Shown here piece after piece: positions 55,615-64,000 of a stretch of 64,000 nucleotides of DNA. Location: the NCBI RefSeq assembly GCF_016706325.1, contig NZ_JADJJX010000001.1, positions 1,612,001-1,676,000 on the forward strand, read 5' to 3'. Below the pieces are notes generated by a model that did no database searches, had not been told where the DNA came from, and saw only the letters and a list, made by a program, of their open reading frames with translations. The DNA comes from Methanothrix sp. Its GTDB lineage: Archaea; Halobacteriota; Methanosarcinia; Methanotrichales; Methanotrichaceae. Positions within the stretch are counted from its first letter, which is position 1; every line of letters begins with the position of its first letter. Both the position numbers and the translations under genes were made by a program.

Positions 55615-56345
55615 TCCGTCTCAATGCGGGGAGCGAGGAGATAGTTGATGTCCACTGACTGGCCGAGCTTGAAGACCAACCTCAGGGGATAATCTATGCC
55701 CATCTCCAGTGTGACCTCCCCTGCTTTGTTTATGGACTTTGACATATCCTCCAGGTAGTCCAGGGAGAAGAGGCTCCTCGCCTCGCCCGGCTTCATGCCC
55801 AGCAGCTCAGTGCTGGGGATCTTGAGCCTGAGGGAGTCGATATCCCCTTTGGCCTCCATATAAAAGCCCTCATCAGAGACGCCCAGGATCACATGGTCGC
55901 TCACCTTTTCCGCCGCCTTGACTGCCCTTCTCAGCTCCTGGCCGGGGAGCGTCACATGGGCTGGCAGGTCCAGATCGGGGATGCGCGGTTCCTTTCTTAT
56001 GGCCGTGGGATCGATAAGGCTCAGGGTGTAGGAGAGTGAGCCCACGCCGATCTTCAGCTTATGGTTCTCCTCATCCAACTCCAACTGCACATTCTGCCCT
56101 CTATCGGCCATGCTCAAGACATCGCTTAAGCGAACCAGGTCCACGCCGATCTCACCCGGATCGGCCTTCAAATACTCGAAGGCTTCGCTGCCTATCTTGA
56201 GAGATACCATGGCCACGTTCGCAGGATCTACTGCCTTCAGCTCCAGACCGCCTTCAGATATGGAGAACTTAACCTCATCCACGAGAGATGAGACCGAGTC
56301 GATTGCATCGCGCAGAGTTTCTGCATTGATTACTGCCTTGAACAT
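55611..56345 (-). CDS. pcn: DNA polymerase sliding clamp (PCNA)
   Basis: A 244-residue clamp that encircles DNA and tethers polymerase, ligase and RFC. It has MFKAVINAETLRDAIDSVSSLVDEVKF, LKAVDPANVAMVSLKI, LARPRVE-like DPTAIRKEPRIPDLDLPA and the C-terminal VFKLGQSVDINYLLAPRIE. It is directly upstream of priL with a 4-bp overlap; tfs lies 51 bp upstream. Confidence 0.95.
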   Translation of the reverse strand: MFKAVINAETLRDAIDSVSSLVDEVKFSISEGGLELKAVDPANVAMVSLKIGSEAFEYLKADPGEIGVDLVRLSDVLSMADRGQNVQLELDEENHKLKIGVGSLSYTLSLIDPTAIRKEPRIPDLDLPAHVTLPGQELRRAVKAAEKVSDHVILGVSDEGFYMEAKGDIDSLRLKIPSTELLGMKPGEARSLFSLDYLEDMSKSINKAGEVTLEMGIDYPLRLVFKLGQSVDINYLLAPRIETE

Positions 56346-56396
56346 TCCTTTGAGCCTCCTGGAGAAAGATAATTTAATATTTAATATAGTTGATGC

Positions 56397-56705
56397 TTAG
56401 TCATACTCTCGCCAGGTATTATTACATTTGGTGCAGCGGAAGAACCGAACCTCGCTCTCATCAGCACTGCGCAACTGGCGCAGCCACCAGTATGCGACAT
56501 TGTTGCCGCACTCCGGGCAGCGGGCTGTGGTGGTGGGAAGGCCGGCTGACTCCTGCTCCAGCACTGGAACCACGCGAGAAAGCTGCTCAGTTCTGCTGAC
56601 CAGGGACTCGCTGGCAGCTTTGGGCAGCTTATGGCCGCACTTGCGGCAGACCATCATTCCATCTTTGGGTATCATCATGCTCTTGCATTGGGGACAGAAT
56701 TCCAT
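56397..56705 (-). CDS. tfs: Transcription factor S (TFIIS-like)
   Basis: A 102-residue protein with two zinc ribbons: CPQCKSMM...CRKCG at the N-terminus and CPECGNN...FFRCTKCNNTWREY at the C-terminus. The catalytic acidic pair reads SADESEV (DE). It rescues backtracked RNA polymerase by stimulating transcript cleavage. Confidence 0.93.
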   Translation of the reverse strand: MEFCPQCKSMMIPKDGMMVCRKCGHKLPKAASESLVSRTEQLSRVVPVLEQESAGLPTTTARCPECGNNVAYWWLRQLRSADESEVRFFRCTKCNNTWREYD

Positions 56706-56787
56706 CGAGTTTTTTGGTTGGCACTCGTCATATTAAAGTTTGTCAGGTGCGCAAATGGCGAATAGAGCAAAGGCACAGAGGCAATAG

Positions 56788-57453
56788 ATGAGCATAGCAA
56801 TAAACGTGATCTGCCTGGACCGCCCGGGAATGTTGCGCGATATTGCCGGCGTGGTGGCCATGATGGGAGGCAACATAGTCTACACCCAGCAGTTTGTGGT
56901 GGAGAGGGGTATCAACAGCGGCAAAGCCTCAGTCTACATGGAGATCGACTGCCCTCCAGAGGATGTCAACAGGATGATAGAGGAACTGGAAGGCTCTGAC
57001 TCCATAATTGAGGTCTCAGTTCATGATCCCTTTGAGAAGATCTACGGCTCACGGGTGATAATCATAGGGGGCGGGGCCCAGGTAGCCCAGGTGGCAGTGG
57101 GAGCGGTGAACGAGGCCGACAGGCACAATCTACGCGGGGAGAGGATCAGCGTGGACACCATACCCCTGATTGGAGAGGAGGCTATAGCCGATGCCGTAAG
57201 CGCAGTGAGCCGTCTGCCCAGGGCGAGCATTCTGGTGCTGGCAGGAGCGCTCATGGGCGGGCGGATCACAGAGGAGGTGGCCAGGCTTCAGGAGGAAGGA
57301 ATACCGGTTATCGCTCTGAAGATGGCAGGCTCAGTTCCCTCCCAGGCGGATATGGTGGTCACAGACCCCATCCAAGCGGGCACATTTGCCGTCATGCATG
57401 TGGCCAGCACTGCCGTCTTCGATATCGCCCGGGTGAGAGGGAGGGAGTTTTAG
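56788..57453 (+). CDS. ACT-domain protein of unknown function (DUF5612-like)
   Basis: A 221-residue cytoplasmic protein. The ACT domain (1-80) starts IAINVICLDRPGMLRDIAGVVAMMGGNI. The second part has RVIIIGGGAQVAQVAVGAVNEADRHNLRGERISVDTIPL and ASILVLAGALMGGRITEEV, a nucleotide-binding-like fold. It is widespread in methanogens; the ligand may be an amino acid. The end overlaps the convergent glutaredoxin gene by 4 bp. Confidence 0.75.
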   Translation: MSIAINVICLDRPGMLRDIAGVVAMMGGNIVYTQQFVVERGINSGKASVYMEIDCPPEDVNRMIEELEGSDSIIEVSVHDPFEKIYGSRVIIIGGGAQVAQVAVGAVNEADRHNLRGERISVDTIPLIGEEAIADAVSAVSRLPRASILVLAGALMGGRITEEVARLQEEGIPVIALKMAGSVPSQADMVVTDPIQAGTFAVMHVASTAVFDIARVRGREF

Positions 57454-57698
57454 CCCTTGAGAATCCCTGCCAGCTCGCGCAGACTGTCGCCTGAGAAGAG
57501 CTGCTCAACAGTATAGAAGTCCTCATCCGCCTGGAGCACCGGGGCGGAGAGGGTGAACACTCCATTTATGCGCAGCTCGGTGAGCGCCTCAGGGGTGCTC
57601 ATATCGATGTTATCAAAAGCGATGCCCGCTTTGCTCAAGGCCGCCTTGAGCTGCTCGCATTTGGGACAGGATTTGGTGGAATAGACTCTGTATACCAA
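57450..57698 (-). CDS. Glutaredoxin/NrdH-like thiol protein
   Basis: An 82-residue thioredoxin-fold protein with the CxxC site in STKSCPKCEQLKAAL and the cis-Pro in TLSAPVLQADEDFY. It reduces disulphides. Confidence 0.85.
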   Translation of the reverse strand: MVYRVYSTKSCPKCEQLKAALSKAGIAFDNIDMSTPEALTELRINGVFTLSAPVLQADEDFYTVEQLFSGDSLRELAGILKG

Positions 57699-57769
57699 TT
57701 AAATTCCTCGCCCCTCCTTTGGATGCTGTAAAATATTAGAGTTGTGGTTTTAAGTTCTGGAGAGAAGGT

Positions 57770-58105
57770 TCAGCGCAATGTCATGGGATAGGGTTTCTTG
57801 GACCAGACTGCATACCCCTGAGCCACTGCCCTCTCTGCACACTCCCGGCAGCAGGAGAAGTTGGCCAGGTACTCCATGCCCTCCATCTCATGCTCAAAGA
57901 CGTTGTTGCAGCTCATTCCCAGGATCCTCCTGTAATCTATGCCCTTGCAGAATTCATCGTATTCTGCTTCCTGGGGCCGCTCCAGCACCACCCAGTCCCG
58001 GGGAAGAAGGACCGGCAACGTGGCCAGGGTGATGCCGCAACCGCAGGGGCCATACACATCCTCACAGTCATCATAGATGATCGCTTTGCATGAATGCTCG
58101 CTCAT
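57770..58105 (-). CDS. Cys-rich protein of unknown function
   Basis: A 111-residue soluble protein with many Cys residues: CKAIIYDDCEDVYGPCGCG near the N-terminus, MSCNNV, and FSCCRECAERAV near the end. Clustered Cys suggests a metal or Fe-S site. The ATG at 58105 follows gaggag at 6 bases. No family is recognised. Confidence 0.55.
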   Translation of the reverse strand: MSEHSCKAIIYDDCEDVYGPCGCGITLATLPVLLPRDWVVLERPQEAEYDEFCKGIDYRRILGMSCNNVFEHEMEGMEYLANFSCCRECAERAVAQGYAVWSKKPYPMTLR

Positions 58106-58268
58106 CTTCCACTCCTCTTGTTCCCTATTGCCCGGCAAGCTAAATAACATTTCCCGTCCGATTTGCAGACATTTCCGTTATTCTGGCGTTATATCCAAAA
58201 CAGCGTAATGATATCGGGAATATCCATGAGGAAAATGGCAAACAAGCCTTTCTTTGGCAAAACAAAAA

Positions 58269-58276
58269 TTATATAA
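58269..58276 (+). promoter_or_regulatory. TATA box of the histone-gatE-cdc6 operon
   Basis: ttatataa lies about 105-110 bp before the histone ATG, which implies a leader of about 80 nt. gaggtg precedes the ATG (58380). Confidence 0.5.
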
Positions 58277-58379
58277 GGAATTAAAGCTGACCAAAGATGG
58301 TATTCTGGCTTCTAAGTCCGGCTGAGCTCAAATCATGCTCTGCTGGATTCATTATCCGGATTTATGAGGTGAATGAGAT

Positions 58380-58610
58380 ATGCCAATACTTCCTGTTGCC
58401 CCGGTGAGCAGACTGATACGCGAGGCGGGGGCTAAAAGAGTGAGCGAGGGCGCGAGGGACGCGCTGGCAGAGGTTCTGGAGAGCTATGGCCTGGAGGTGG
58501 CTCGGGAGGCAGCAGGCTGGGCGAACCATGCCAAGAGGAAGACAGTCAAAGCGGAAGACATAAAAGAGGCAGTCAAAAGAGTTAAACCCCCTGCAGTTTT
58601 AGAAAGGTGA
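58380..58610 (+). CDS. Archaeal histone
   Basis: A 76-residue histone-fold protein (LPVAPVSRLIREAGAKRVSEGARDALAEVLESYG, AKRKTVKAEDIKEAVKRV). It dimerises and wraps DNA. The last 6 residues (PPAVLER) are a short tail. It lies 3 bp before gatE. Confidence 0.95.
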   Translation: MPILPVAPVSRLIREAGAKRVSEGARDALAEVLESYGLEVAREAAGWANHAKRKTVKAEDIKEAVKRVKPPAVLER

Positions 58611-58613
58611 TCG

Positions 58614-60518
58614 ATGGCAACAGATAACCCTCCTGGATTAGACTACCGCCAATTGGGCCTTGTATGTGGAATTGAGATTCACCAGCAGCTGGATACCGCC
58701 TGCAAGCTCTTCTGCGGCTGCCCCACAGTTCATCGAGAGGTGGAGGATTCCAATTTTGAGTTCTTCCGCTATCTCCGCCCATCGAGAGGGGAGCTTGGGC
58801 AGATCGATCGCGCCGCCCTGGAGGAGGTATTGGTCTCGCGCAAGTTCCATTACAAGTGCTATGATACCACCTGCCTGGTGGAAGCGGATGAGGAGCCGCC
58901 ATCTGAGATCGATCCTCAGGCCCTGAAGATATCCCTGGTCATCGCCCGCCTGCTGAACATGCTGATCGTGGATGAGGTCTGCACCATGAGGAAGATGGTG
59001 ATAGACGGCTCCAACACCTCCGGTTTTCAGCGCACGGCCTTCATCGGCTCTAACGGGTGCATCCAGACGGACCAGGGGCCGGTGGGCATAGACATCCTCT
59101 GTCTGGAGGAGGAAGCAGCAAGGATCATCGAGGACCGGGGAGACAGCCTGGTCTACTCCCTCGACCGCCTGGGCATTCCCCTGGTGGAGATCGGGACGGC
59201 TCCCGATATCGTCTCTCCTGCTCATGCCCGGGAGGTGGCCTCATACCTGGGCATGATCCTGCGCTCCACCGGCCAGGTGAAAAGAGGCCTGGGCACCATC
59301 CGCCAGGATGTGAATGTCTCCATAAGAGGGGGTGCCCGGGTGGAGATCAAGGGGGTCCAGGCACTGAACCTGGTGGACAAGATCGTTGAGCTGGAGGCCC
59401 TCCGCCAAGCCGAGCTTCTGCAGATCAGAGAGGAGTTGAATAGAAGGCAGGCGGCAGTGGACGACAGCATATTTGATGTCACAGCGATCTTCTCCGGGAC
59501 AGATTCAAAGGTTCTGGCCAGGTCGATCAAAGACGGAGGCGTGGTCCTGGCCTGCAGGCTGGCAGGATTTGCCGGATTGCTGGGAAGGCAGATCCAGCCC
59601 GGCAGAAGGCTGGGCTCAGAGATCTCAGACCGGGCCAAGAGGGCGGGGGTGGGAGGGATCTTCCATAGCGATGAGCTGCCCGCCTATGGCATCACTGCTG
59701 CTGAGGTCGAGGCGGTGAGAGATCAGCTTCAAGCCGGAGAAGAATATGCAGTGATCATGGTCACCGGACCGGAGGAGAGGGTGAGAAAGGCCATGGATGC
59801 AGTCTTAGTCCGGGCAAGAGAGGCCATGGCAGTGGTGCCGGAGGAGACGCGCCGCGCTACTCCCAATGGCTGCTCGGAGTATATGCGCCCGCTGCCCGGC
59901 TCAGCCCGGATGTACCCGGAGACGGATGTACCCTCGGTGGCGATCACAGCAGAGATGCTGGACGGGCTTGAGCTCCCCGAGCTCTTCATTGCCCGGTCGG
60001 AGCGCTTTGCCCGCGATTATGGCCTGAACCCTGAGCTGGCGCGGGTGATGGCCGCCTCCCCCAACTATCAGCTCTTCGAGGAGATATCATCCCAGATCCT
60101 GCTCTCGCCCTCCATTGTGGTCCGGGCCCTGGAGACGATTCCCATCGAGCTGGCCCGCGAGGGAGTGGATCTGTCTGTGCTCTCTGATGATCATTTCAAG
60201 GAGGCCCTGAAGCTGGTGGCGGAGGGCCGGATCGCCAAGGAAGGGCTGGCCGAGCTGTTCTGCGCCCTGGCCAAAGATCCGGAGAGATCGGTAGATGATG
60301 CCGTTTCTGCTTCCGGCCTGGCCGGGGTGGATGAGGCGGAGGTGGCAAGGATCATCAAAGCCATTGTGGCGGACAGACAGGAGCTGGTCCACAGCAAAGG
60401 GGAGAGGGCAGTGGCTCCGCTCATGGGCCTGGTGATGAAGGAGCTGAGGGGCAAGGCGGATGGTGCCCTGGTGAGCGCTATATTGAAGAAGGAAATACAA
60501 AATATACTGATCAAGTGA
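58614..60518 (+). CDS. gatE: Glutamyl-tRNA(Gln) amidotransferase subunit E
   Basis: A 634-residue archaeal-specific enzyme that, with GatD, converts Glu-tRNA(Gln) to Gln-tRNA(Gln). It has GLVCGIEIHQQLDTACKLFCGCPT, VDEVCTMRKMVIDGSNTSGFQRT, GTIRQDVNVSIRGGARVEIKGVQ and a YqeY-like C-terminal domain. It overlaps cdc6 by 4 bp. Confidence 0.94.
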   Translation: MATDNPPGLDYRQLGLVCGIEIHQQLDTACKLFCGCPTVHREVEDSNFEFFRYLRPSRGELGQIDRAALEEVLVSRKFHYKCYDTTCLVEADEEPPSEIDPQALKISLVIARLLNMLIVDEVCTMRKMVIDGSNTSGFQRTAFIGSNGCIQTDQGPVGIDILCLEEEAARIIEDRGDSLVYSLDRLGIPLVEIGTAPDIVSPAHAREVASYLGMILRSTGQVKRGLGTIRQDVNVSIRGGARVEIKGVQALNLVDKIVELEALRQAELLQIREELNRRQAAVDDSIFDVTAIFSGTDSKVLARSIKDGGVVLACRLAGFAGLLGRQIQPGRRLGSEISDRAKRAGVGGIFHSDELPAYGITAAEVEAVRDQLQAGEEYAVIMVTGPEERVRKAMDAVLVRAREAMAVVPEETRRATPNGCSEYMRPLPGSARMYPETDVPSVAITAEMLDGLELPELFIARSERFARDYGLNPELARVMAASPNYQLFEEISSQILLSPSIVVRALETIPIELAREGVDLSVLSDDHFKEALKLVAEGRIAKEGLAELFCALAKDPERSVDDAVSASGLAGVDEAEVARIIKAIVADRQELVHSKGERAVAPLMGLVMKELRGKADGALVSAILKKEIQNILIK

Positions 60519-61645
60519 GCCCAGATAGACCCAAAAGACCGGATATGCTCCTCTGGGAGGAGACCCTCTTCAAAGATAGGGAGATCTTCGAGCTAGACCA
60601 TCTGCCCGATCAGTTCCTGCATAGAGAGAAGCAGCTGGATAGCCTCAAATTCTGCGTCCGGCCAGCCCTGCAGGGGGGCAGACCGGTAAATGCCCTCTGC
60701 CTCGGGCCGCCGGGAACAGGAAAGACGACGGCCATCCTCAAGCTCTTCGAGGAGATCGAGGCCCATTCCTCTCGCATCGTTCCGGTGCATGTCAACTGTC
60801 AGATGGACTCCACCAGGTATGCAGTCTTCTACCAGCTCTACAAAAAGATCTTCGATCATGCCCCCCCCTCCAGCGGCATCTCCTTCAAGAGGGTCTTCGA
60901 GAGGGTGGCTCAGCATCTGGTAGATGAGGATAAGGTGCTGATAGTGGCCCTGGACGATATCAATTACCTCTTCCCGGAGAAGGAGGTAGACCAGGTCCTC
61001 TACTCCCTTCTCCGGGCACACGAGACCTGCCCTGGGGCCAGGATGGGGGTGATAGGCATCATGAGCGAGCTGGCCTTGAACTACGTCCTCGACCCCAGGG
61101 TGGTCTCGGTATTTCAGGCGGAAGAGGTGATATTTCCCCCCTACAGCCGCACAGAGATTGGAGACATCCTGAGCCGACGGGTGCAGATGGGCTTCTATCC
61201 GGGGGTGATTGCAGACGATATCCTGGTGGCTGTAGTCGACCATACAGAGAAGTCCGGGGATTTGAGGGTGGGAATAGATCTCTTGAAGAGGGCGGGCCTG
61301 AATGCAGAAAAGCGTGCCTCTCGGAGCATATCCACCCAGGACGTTGCCAGCTCGCTTGATCGCTCCCGCCTGGTCCACCTCACCTATGCCCTGAAATCCC
61401 TGAAAGAGGATGAGAGGGAGGTCTTGCGCATGGCGACTCAGCAGGAGAGCTGGCGCGCCGGGGAGCTGTTCCGCCTCTTCCATGAGAAGACGGGCTCAGG
61501 TTACACCCGATTCCATGAGATCCTGAATAAGCTGGATGCGATCCGGCTCATCAATGCCGATTTTACTGGACAGGGGGAGCGGGGACGAAGCCGCATAATT
61601 AAGGTGCGCTATGAGCCAGAGGAGATCCTCAGCCGGCTGGGTTAA
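60515..61645 (+). CDS. cdc6: ORC1-type DNA replication protein Cdc6
   Basis: A 376-residue AAA+ origin-binding protein. Walker A is GPPGTGKT (64-71), Walker B is VLIVALDDINYLF, and the C-terminal winged helix is near the end. The GTG start overlaps the gatE stop. Origin-binding boxes are not recognisable nearby. Confidence 0.9.
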   Translation: MSPDRPKRPDMLLWEETLFKDREIFELDHLPDQFLHREKQLDSLKFCVRPALQGGRPVNALCLGPPGTGKTTAILKLFEEIEAHSSRIVPVHVNCQMDSTRYAVFYQLYKKIFDHAPPSSGISFKRVFERVAQHLVDEDKVLIVALDDINYLFPEKEVDQVLYSLLRAHETCPGARMGVIGIMSELALNYVLDPRVVSVFQAEEVIFPPYSRTEIGDILSRRVQMGFYPGVIADDILVAVVDHTEKSGDLRVGIDLLKRAGLNAEKRASRSISTQDVASSLDRSRLVHLTYALKSLKEDEREVLRMATQQESWRAGELFRLFHEKTGSGYTRFHEILNKLDAIRLINADFTGQGERGRSRIIKVRYEPEEILSRLG

Positions 61646-61747
61646 TAATTATTAAAGGAAGTTGCCCCCATATGATCTCTCTGGAGTAATGTATCTATAT
61701 AGATTCAATAGATAAGGGCTTTAACCAGCAGATGCAATTGAACTCCA

Positions 61748-62656
61748 ATGGACCGGCAGAGAATGATGATGCCCCGCAGGTACAGCGAGCTTTTCGTGGA
61801 GATGCTCCTGTCCATATCAGCAATCACATCCATTCTGGTCATGCTCTTGATATTCTATTTTCTCATTCACGAGAGCATCCCTGCATTCTGGGAGCTTGGC
61901 GTCATCCCCCTTTTAACCGGCATGAAATGGCATCCTTCTGGCAACATCTATGGATTCTTGCCCCTTATCACCGCATCCCTCACCATCACCATCCTCGCCC
62001 TTTTCATCAACATCGCCATCGGCTTTCCCCTGGCCATCTATCTGGCCGAGCTGGCAAGCCCCAGGAACAAGGCTATCTTAAAGCCGGCCATAGAGCTCCT
62101 GGCAGGGGTCCCCTCTATTGTATATGGCTTTTTAGGGGTGATAATCCTTGTATCCTATCTGCAGAATAGCTTTGATATGCTCACCGGGAGGTCGATTCTG
62201 GCCGGATCGATACTACTGGGAGTGATGTTCATCCCCTACCTTACCACTATCTGCGAGGATGCTCTGAGAGCAGTGCCAAGAGAGTTCAAAGAGGGCTCCT
62301 TTGCCCTGGGGGCGAACCACTGGCAGACCATAAGAAATGTCACCATACCAGCAGCATCGTCTGGAATCACTGCTGCTGTGCTTTTGAATATAGGAAGCAT
62401 AATTGGCGAGACCATGGCAGTGCTCTTGGTGGTGGGCAATGTGGCCAGGATCGCACAACCCTATTACAATATCTTCGACCAGGGGGCGACATTCACCTCC
62501 GTCATCGCCGGAGAGATGGGGGAGGTGGCCAGAGGATCAACCCACTATCACGCCCTCTTTGCCGCGGGACTGGTTCTACTGATTCTGGTATCCATCCTGA
62601 GCTTGATTGCGGATTACGCCCGGATGCGGATCAAAAAGAAGTTCGGAGGATATTGA
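61748..62656 (+). CDS. pstC: Phosphate ABC transporter permease PstC
   Basis: A 302-residue inner-membrane protein with about six helices. The EAA-type loop reads ALRAVPREFKEGSFALGANHWQTIRNVTIP. It has GIPLAIYLAELASPR-like and GETMAVLLVVGN segments. It forms the phosphate channel with PstA. The stop is 1 bp before the pstA TTG start. Confidence 0.9.
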   Translation: MDRQRMMMPRRYSELFVEMLLSISAITSILVMLLIFYFLIHESIPAFWELGVIPLLTGMKWHPSGNIYGFLPLITASLTITILALFINIAIGFPLAIYLAELASPRNKAILKPAIELLAGVPSIVYGFLGVIILVSYLQNSFDMLTGRSILAGSILLGVMFIPYLTTICEDALRAVPREFKEGSFALGANHWQTIRNVTIPAASSGITAAVLLNIGSIIGETMAVLLVVGNVARIAQPYYNIFDQGATFTSVIAGEMGEVARGSTHYHALFAAGLVLLILVSILSLIADYARMRIKKKFGGY

Positions 62657-62657
62657 G

Positions 62658-63905
62658 TTGAGGATCAGGCCTGCTCTGGTGGCATCATTTGCCATAGCAG
62701 CATTCCTATTCCTCTCTTCCCTAGCCTGCCTCATCTGGCAGCCGGAGCTGGAAAGGCTGAAACCATTCTGGGAGGCCAGCCTCATCCTCTGCTCCCTATT
62801 GATTCTGGGATCATATCTGAGAGGAAAGGCCCCTTCACTGAGAACAGCGCCTTTCCTGATGCTGGATGTTCTCTTCTGTGGGATGGTATTCTACCTCTCC
62901 TATGAGGGTGCTCTCAATCCGGATTTCATCATCAAAAGGCCGCTTGGCATCGGAGCCTCATTCGAGTATTCATTCCTCTTTCCTCTGCTGGTCCTGGTCG
63001 CCAGCCTGCTGTGCATCAAGGACATAGTGAATATATTCTATGGCTTCACTGCGCGGGGAAGAGAGGCGCTGGTCTTTTTGGGCATAAGGATTTCGGCGAT
63101 GCTCTCCATCATCCTTTTGGGTGGAATCCTGTTCGTCATCATCTATAAGGGCGTCTGGGTGATAAACTGGGAGTTTCTGACCCAACCCCACCGGAGGCTG
63201 GGACAGGCGGGAGGGATCAGCACTGCCATACTGGGATCATTGTGGATGGTTCTGGGAGCCATGCTCATCTCCTCCCCTCTGGGAATCGGGGCGGCAATCT
63301 ACCTGCATGAGTACTCCAACAATGAGAGGCTCAACCGGCTGATCACCATTGCTGTAAGCTGCCTGAATGGCGTCCCCTCTGTGGTCTACGGCCTCTTTGG
63401 ACTGGCATTCCTAGTCACCCTTTTTGGAGTCTCCCTCCTCTCCGGCTCCATCATCTTAGGCCTGATAAACATCCCCACCATAATTCTGACCAGCCAGGAG
63501 GCTTTAAAGAGCGTTCCCAACTCCCTGCGAGAGGGAAGCATGGCCCTGGGAGCTACGAAATGGCAGACCATAAGGAAGGTGGTCTTGCCCTCTGCCATGC
63601 CCGGCATCCTCACTGGGGTGATCATGGGGGTGGCCAAGGCCTCTGGGGAGACCGCGCCCATCATGTGGACTGCTGTCACCTTCACCGCCACCCCTGTGCA
63701 GATGATCTATGGAATAATCCCCGATCTCTTTCAGCCGGTGAACAATCTGAACTATCATCTGCTGAACCTGATCTATTTTCTGGGAGCATGGGATGTCGAG
63801 GCGAGGGCCTGGGGTACAGCTCTGGTTTTGATATCGCTGGTCTTGAGCACCAATCTACTGGCTATTGTGGTGCGAAATCACTACCGGAAGAGGATCTCCT
63901 GGTGA
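62658..63905 (+). CDS. pstA: Phosphate ABC transporter permease PstA
   Basis: A 415-residue membrane protein. I chose the TTG at 62658 because ggagg lies 8 bases before it; an earlier ATG overlaps pstC by 50 bp. The N-terminal 150 residues add several helices not found in short PstA proteins. The core has the EAA loop LKSVPNSLREGSMALGATKWQTIRKVVLP and GVAKASGETAPIMWT. pstB and pstS must lie outside the window, since the last 95 bp hold no supported gene. Confidence 0.88.
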   Translation: MRIRPALVASFAIAAFLFLSSLACLIWQPELERLKPFWEASLILCSLLILGSYLRGKAPSLRTAPFLMLDVLFCGMVFYLSYEGALNPDFIIKRPLGIGASFEYSFLFPLLVLVASLLCIKDIVNIFYGFTARGREALVFLGIRISAMLSIILLGGILFVIIYKGVWVINWEFLTQPHRRLGQAGGISTAILGSLWMVLGAMLISSPLGIGAAIYLHEYSNNERLNRLITIAVSCLNGVPSVVYGLFGLAFLVTLFGVSLLSGSIILGLINIPTIILTSQEALKSVPNSLREGSMALGATKWQTIRKVVLPSAMPGILTGVIMGVAKASGETAPIMWTAVTFTATPVQMIYGIIPDLFQPVNNLNYHLLNLIYFLGAWDVEARAWGTALVLISLVLSTNLLAIVVRNHYRKRISW

Positions 63906-64000
63906 ATGTCCCGATGCCTGGCACGAGCCGGGCGAAGGAAGTGAAATAGAGGAGTGACGGCCAAAGGATGCTCAAAAAATATTATACATCCATTTATGCC

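Noticed and set aside
60593..61483. 296-codon minus-strand ORF
   Set aside because: It is antisense to cdc6 with intact Walker motifs on the other strand.
61646..61747. Replication origin next to cdc6
   Set aside because: The spacer is AT-rich, but I see no repeated origin-binding boxes.
63968..64000. Start of a further gene (MLKKYYTSIYA) at the window end
   Set aside because: Only 11 codons are visible and the sequence does not resemble pstB; support is too thin.

Overview
The window is archaeal and looks like a methanogen of the Methanothrix (Methanosaeta) / Methanosarcinales type. This is inferred from gene content: RFC large subunit, PCNA, PriL, transcription factor S, an Orc1/Cdc6 protein, an archaeal histone, GatE, RibL, archaeal CoaD, a pycA-birA pair, and siroheme-type (Ahb) heme genes. 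Many secreted DUF11 and NosD-like proteins fit the same picture. TATA-box promoters, some apparently leaderless, and Shine-Dalgarno starts are both visible.

Layout. 0.2-6.4 kb: a small zinc-binding protein, a Ser/Gly-repeat membrane protein, a Topo VI-A-like protein with an eroded Toprim site, a MutM/Fpg glycosylase, and a pentapeptide-repeat protein fused to a channel-like membrane tail. 6.6-16 kb: a cell-surface cluster with a giant DUF11 protein, two paralogous secreted proteins, a polysaccharide-deacetylase-like protein, a secreted TPR protein and a His-tailed protein. A tRNA-Thr(GGT) lies at 16.3 kb. 16.5-22.5 kb: a sugar-polymer block with a GT3-type glycogen synthase, two GT4 glycosyltransferases, a decayed galT and a KaiC-like ATPase. 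22.6-31.6 kb: housekeeping genes (RfcL, PPOX flavoprotein, PycA, BirA, JAMM protease, RibL, CoaD with an in-frame TAG, dodecin, NADH dehydrogenase-like protein, RNase HI) and a truncated subtilase.

31.7-44.8 kb is an accessory island. It holds a DUF1016 nuclease with a UPF0175 protein, a dead tyrosine recombinase, a two-gene STAND (NB-ARC/TPR) operon whose large gene is broken by a 44-bp deletion, nested IS remnants with an IS21 element (clear inverted repeats and 6-bp target duplication), and an AT-rich two-gene operon of DUF262 and RelA/SpoT-domain proteins. A decayed IS200-type element closes it. The DUF262-RelA/SpoT pair and the STAND pair are the best candidates for undescribed defence systems.

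44.8-64 kb returns to core genes: a heme operon (nosD-like, ahbB-like, precorrin-2 dehydrogenase, hemA, hemB), a receiver-PAS protein, aroC, moeA, a priL-pcna-tfs replication/transcription cluster, an ACT-domain protein, glutaredoxin, histone-gatE-cdc6, and pstC-pstA.

Several single-base indels lie in short homopolymers (priL and three sites in the IS21 element), and coaD carries one nonsense codon. Essential genes should not be broken, so consensus errors must be excluded before biological readings are accepted.
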